Assembly: GCF_020532705.1 (NCBI RefSeq)
Contig: NZ_JAJAVD010000004.1
Location: 372,001-436,000 of the forward strand
Source: Methylobacillus caricis
Lineage (GTDB): Bacteria; Pseudomonadota; Gammaproteobacteria; Burkholderiales; Methylophilaceae
Length of the DNA stretch: 64,000 bases
Reading direction: 5' to 3'
In this document: positions 63,464 to 64,000 of the stretch, piece after piece
How the letters are laid out: every line of letters starts with the position of its first letter
Numbering within the stretch: position 1 is the first letter of the stretch
The notes under the pieces: model-generated
Databases searched by the model: none
What the model was told of the DNA's origin: nothing
What the model saw: only the letters and a program-made list of their open reading frames with translations
Position numbers and translations under genes: made by a program

Positions 63464-64000
63464 CTAGGACAGGTTGGGTGCCAGCCAGCGTTCCAGATAC
63501 TCTTTGGGCAATCCTCTTCGCATTGCCATATCCAGCAATTGATCCTCTCCGATCTTGTCCACGCTGAAATACCTGGATTCAGGATGGGCAAAATAGAATC
63601 CGGAAACGGCAGCCCCCGGCATCATGGCAAACGAATCAGTCAGCGTAATGCCCACTTCCTCGCATTTCATGACATTGAACATATCCGGCTTGACCGTATG
63701 GTCGGGGCAGGCCGGATAGCCAGGCGCCGGACGGATGCCGCGGTATTTTTCCTTAATCAGCTCTTCGTTGCTCAAGGCTTCATCAGCGGCAAAGCCCCAT
63801 AAATCCTTGCGCACACGTTCGTGCAGATACTCGGCAAACCCTTCAGCCAAGCGGTCTGCGAGCGATTTCAGCATGATGCTGCTGTAATCATCATGCGCAT
63901 CTTCAAAGCGCTTTTCATATTTTTCTATGCCCAGCCCGCCAGTAACGGCAAACATGCCGATATAGTCCGCTACCCCCGAATCCTTGGGCGCAATGAAGTC
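63464..64000 (-). CDS. metH: Cobalamin-dependent methionine synthase, C-terminal part (5' end outside)
   Basis: The frame is open at the right edge, so only the C-terminal 178 residues are visible. They form the AdoMet-binding reactivation domain: [18 protein letters not shown] and the [20 protein letters not shown] block are diagnostic for MetH. The domain reactivates oxidised cob(II)alamin during turnover. MetH methylates homocysteine, the product of the route that MetX/MetW feed. Confidence 0.93.
   Translation of the reverse strand, partial: DFIAPKDSGVADYIGMFAVTGGLGIEKYEKRFEDAHDDYSSIMLKSLADRLAEGFAEYLHERVRKDLWGFAADEALSNEELIKEKYRGIRPAPGYPACPDHTVKPDMFNVMKCEEVGITLTDSFAMMPGAAVSGFYFAHPESRYFSVDKIGEDQLLDMAMRRGLPKEYLERWLAPNLS

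Overview
The window is ordinary, gene-dense chromosome of a Gram-negative betaproteobacterium. The gene order (pilMNOPQ-aroK-aroB, mreBCD-mrdA-rodA-rlpA-dac-dat-ybeD-lipB-lipA, metX-metW, gatCAB divergent from mreB) and the protein sequences fit Nitrosomonadales, most probably a Methylophilaceae methylotroph close to Methylobacillus. That placement is inference from gene order and protein character; no marker gene such as 16S rRNA lies here. I see no tRNA, rRNA, CRISPR array, insertion sequence, prophage or integrative element. Coding density is high and no gap exceeds 300 bases.

Layout. 1-2535: the end of an ntrC-type response regulator and a convergent outer-membrane porin share a bidirectional terminator. 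2783-10602 (minus): a type IV pilus assembly operon pilMNOPQ, followed by aroK, aroB and a dGTPase-like gene, with a hairpin terminator between pilQ and aroK. 10763-13802 (plus): penicillin-binding protein 1A and an unrecognised protein. 13808-22687 (minus): rpe, then a tryptophan block trpE - cyclic-di-GMP GGDEF/EAL protein - trpG - trpD - DUF3465 protein - trpC - hemB. 22942-26624 (plus): hemA, prfA, a DUF2127 membrane protein and prmC, whose product modifies PrfA. 26621-34848: an EamA transporter, a gamma-carbonic anhydrase, metX-metW, a TauE/SafE-like protein, ampG, xth divergent from pyrE, a deoxyinosine-type DNA glycosylase and a DUF4124 protein. 34856-38057 (minus): gatCAB. 38178-48934 (plus): a long cell-shape, peptidoglycan and lipoate cluster from mreB to lipA. 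48958-51505 (plus): a CNNM/CBS protein and a UbiH-like hydroxylase. 51523-57903 (minus): a czcICBA heavy-metal efflux operon. 58057-64000: two flavin-linked oxidoreductases, a YjiK-like protein, a HIT protein, a TonB-like protein, mpl, and the 3' end of metH.

The most notable observation is in the rpe-trpE gap. A 16-codon minus-strand frame (21930-21980) starts 8 nt after the rpe stop and ends Trp-Arg-Trp-Trp-Arg-stop, the hallmark of a trp leader peptide. Codons 3-7 of this leader are part of a perfect 13-bp inverted repeat whose other arm contains the trpE Shine-Dalgarno sequence. No U-tract follows the local hairpins, so the arrangement suggests leader-peptide control of trpE translation, or mixed control, rather than a textbook transcription terminator. 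This is a sequence-based prediction.

Other items worth a look are a complete diguanylate cyclase/phosphodiesterase gene between trpE and trpG, a metX gene that appears leaderless, terminators inside the mreB-mreC and pilQ-aroK gene strings, a palindrome over the -10 box of the czc promoter, and C8/A6/A7 homopolymer runs in the tonB-like gene. Many genes overlap by 1-4 bases (ATGA, TAATG, GTGA), so translational coupling is probably common.
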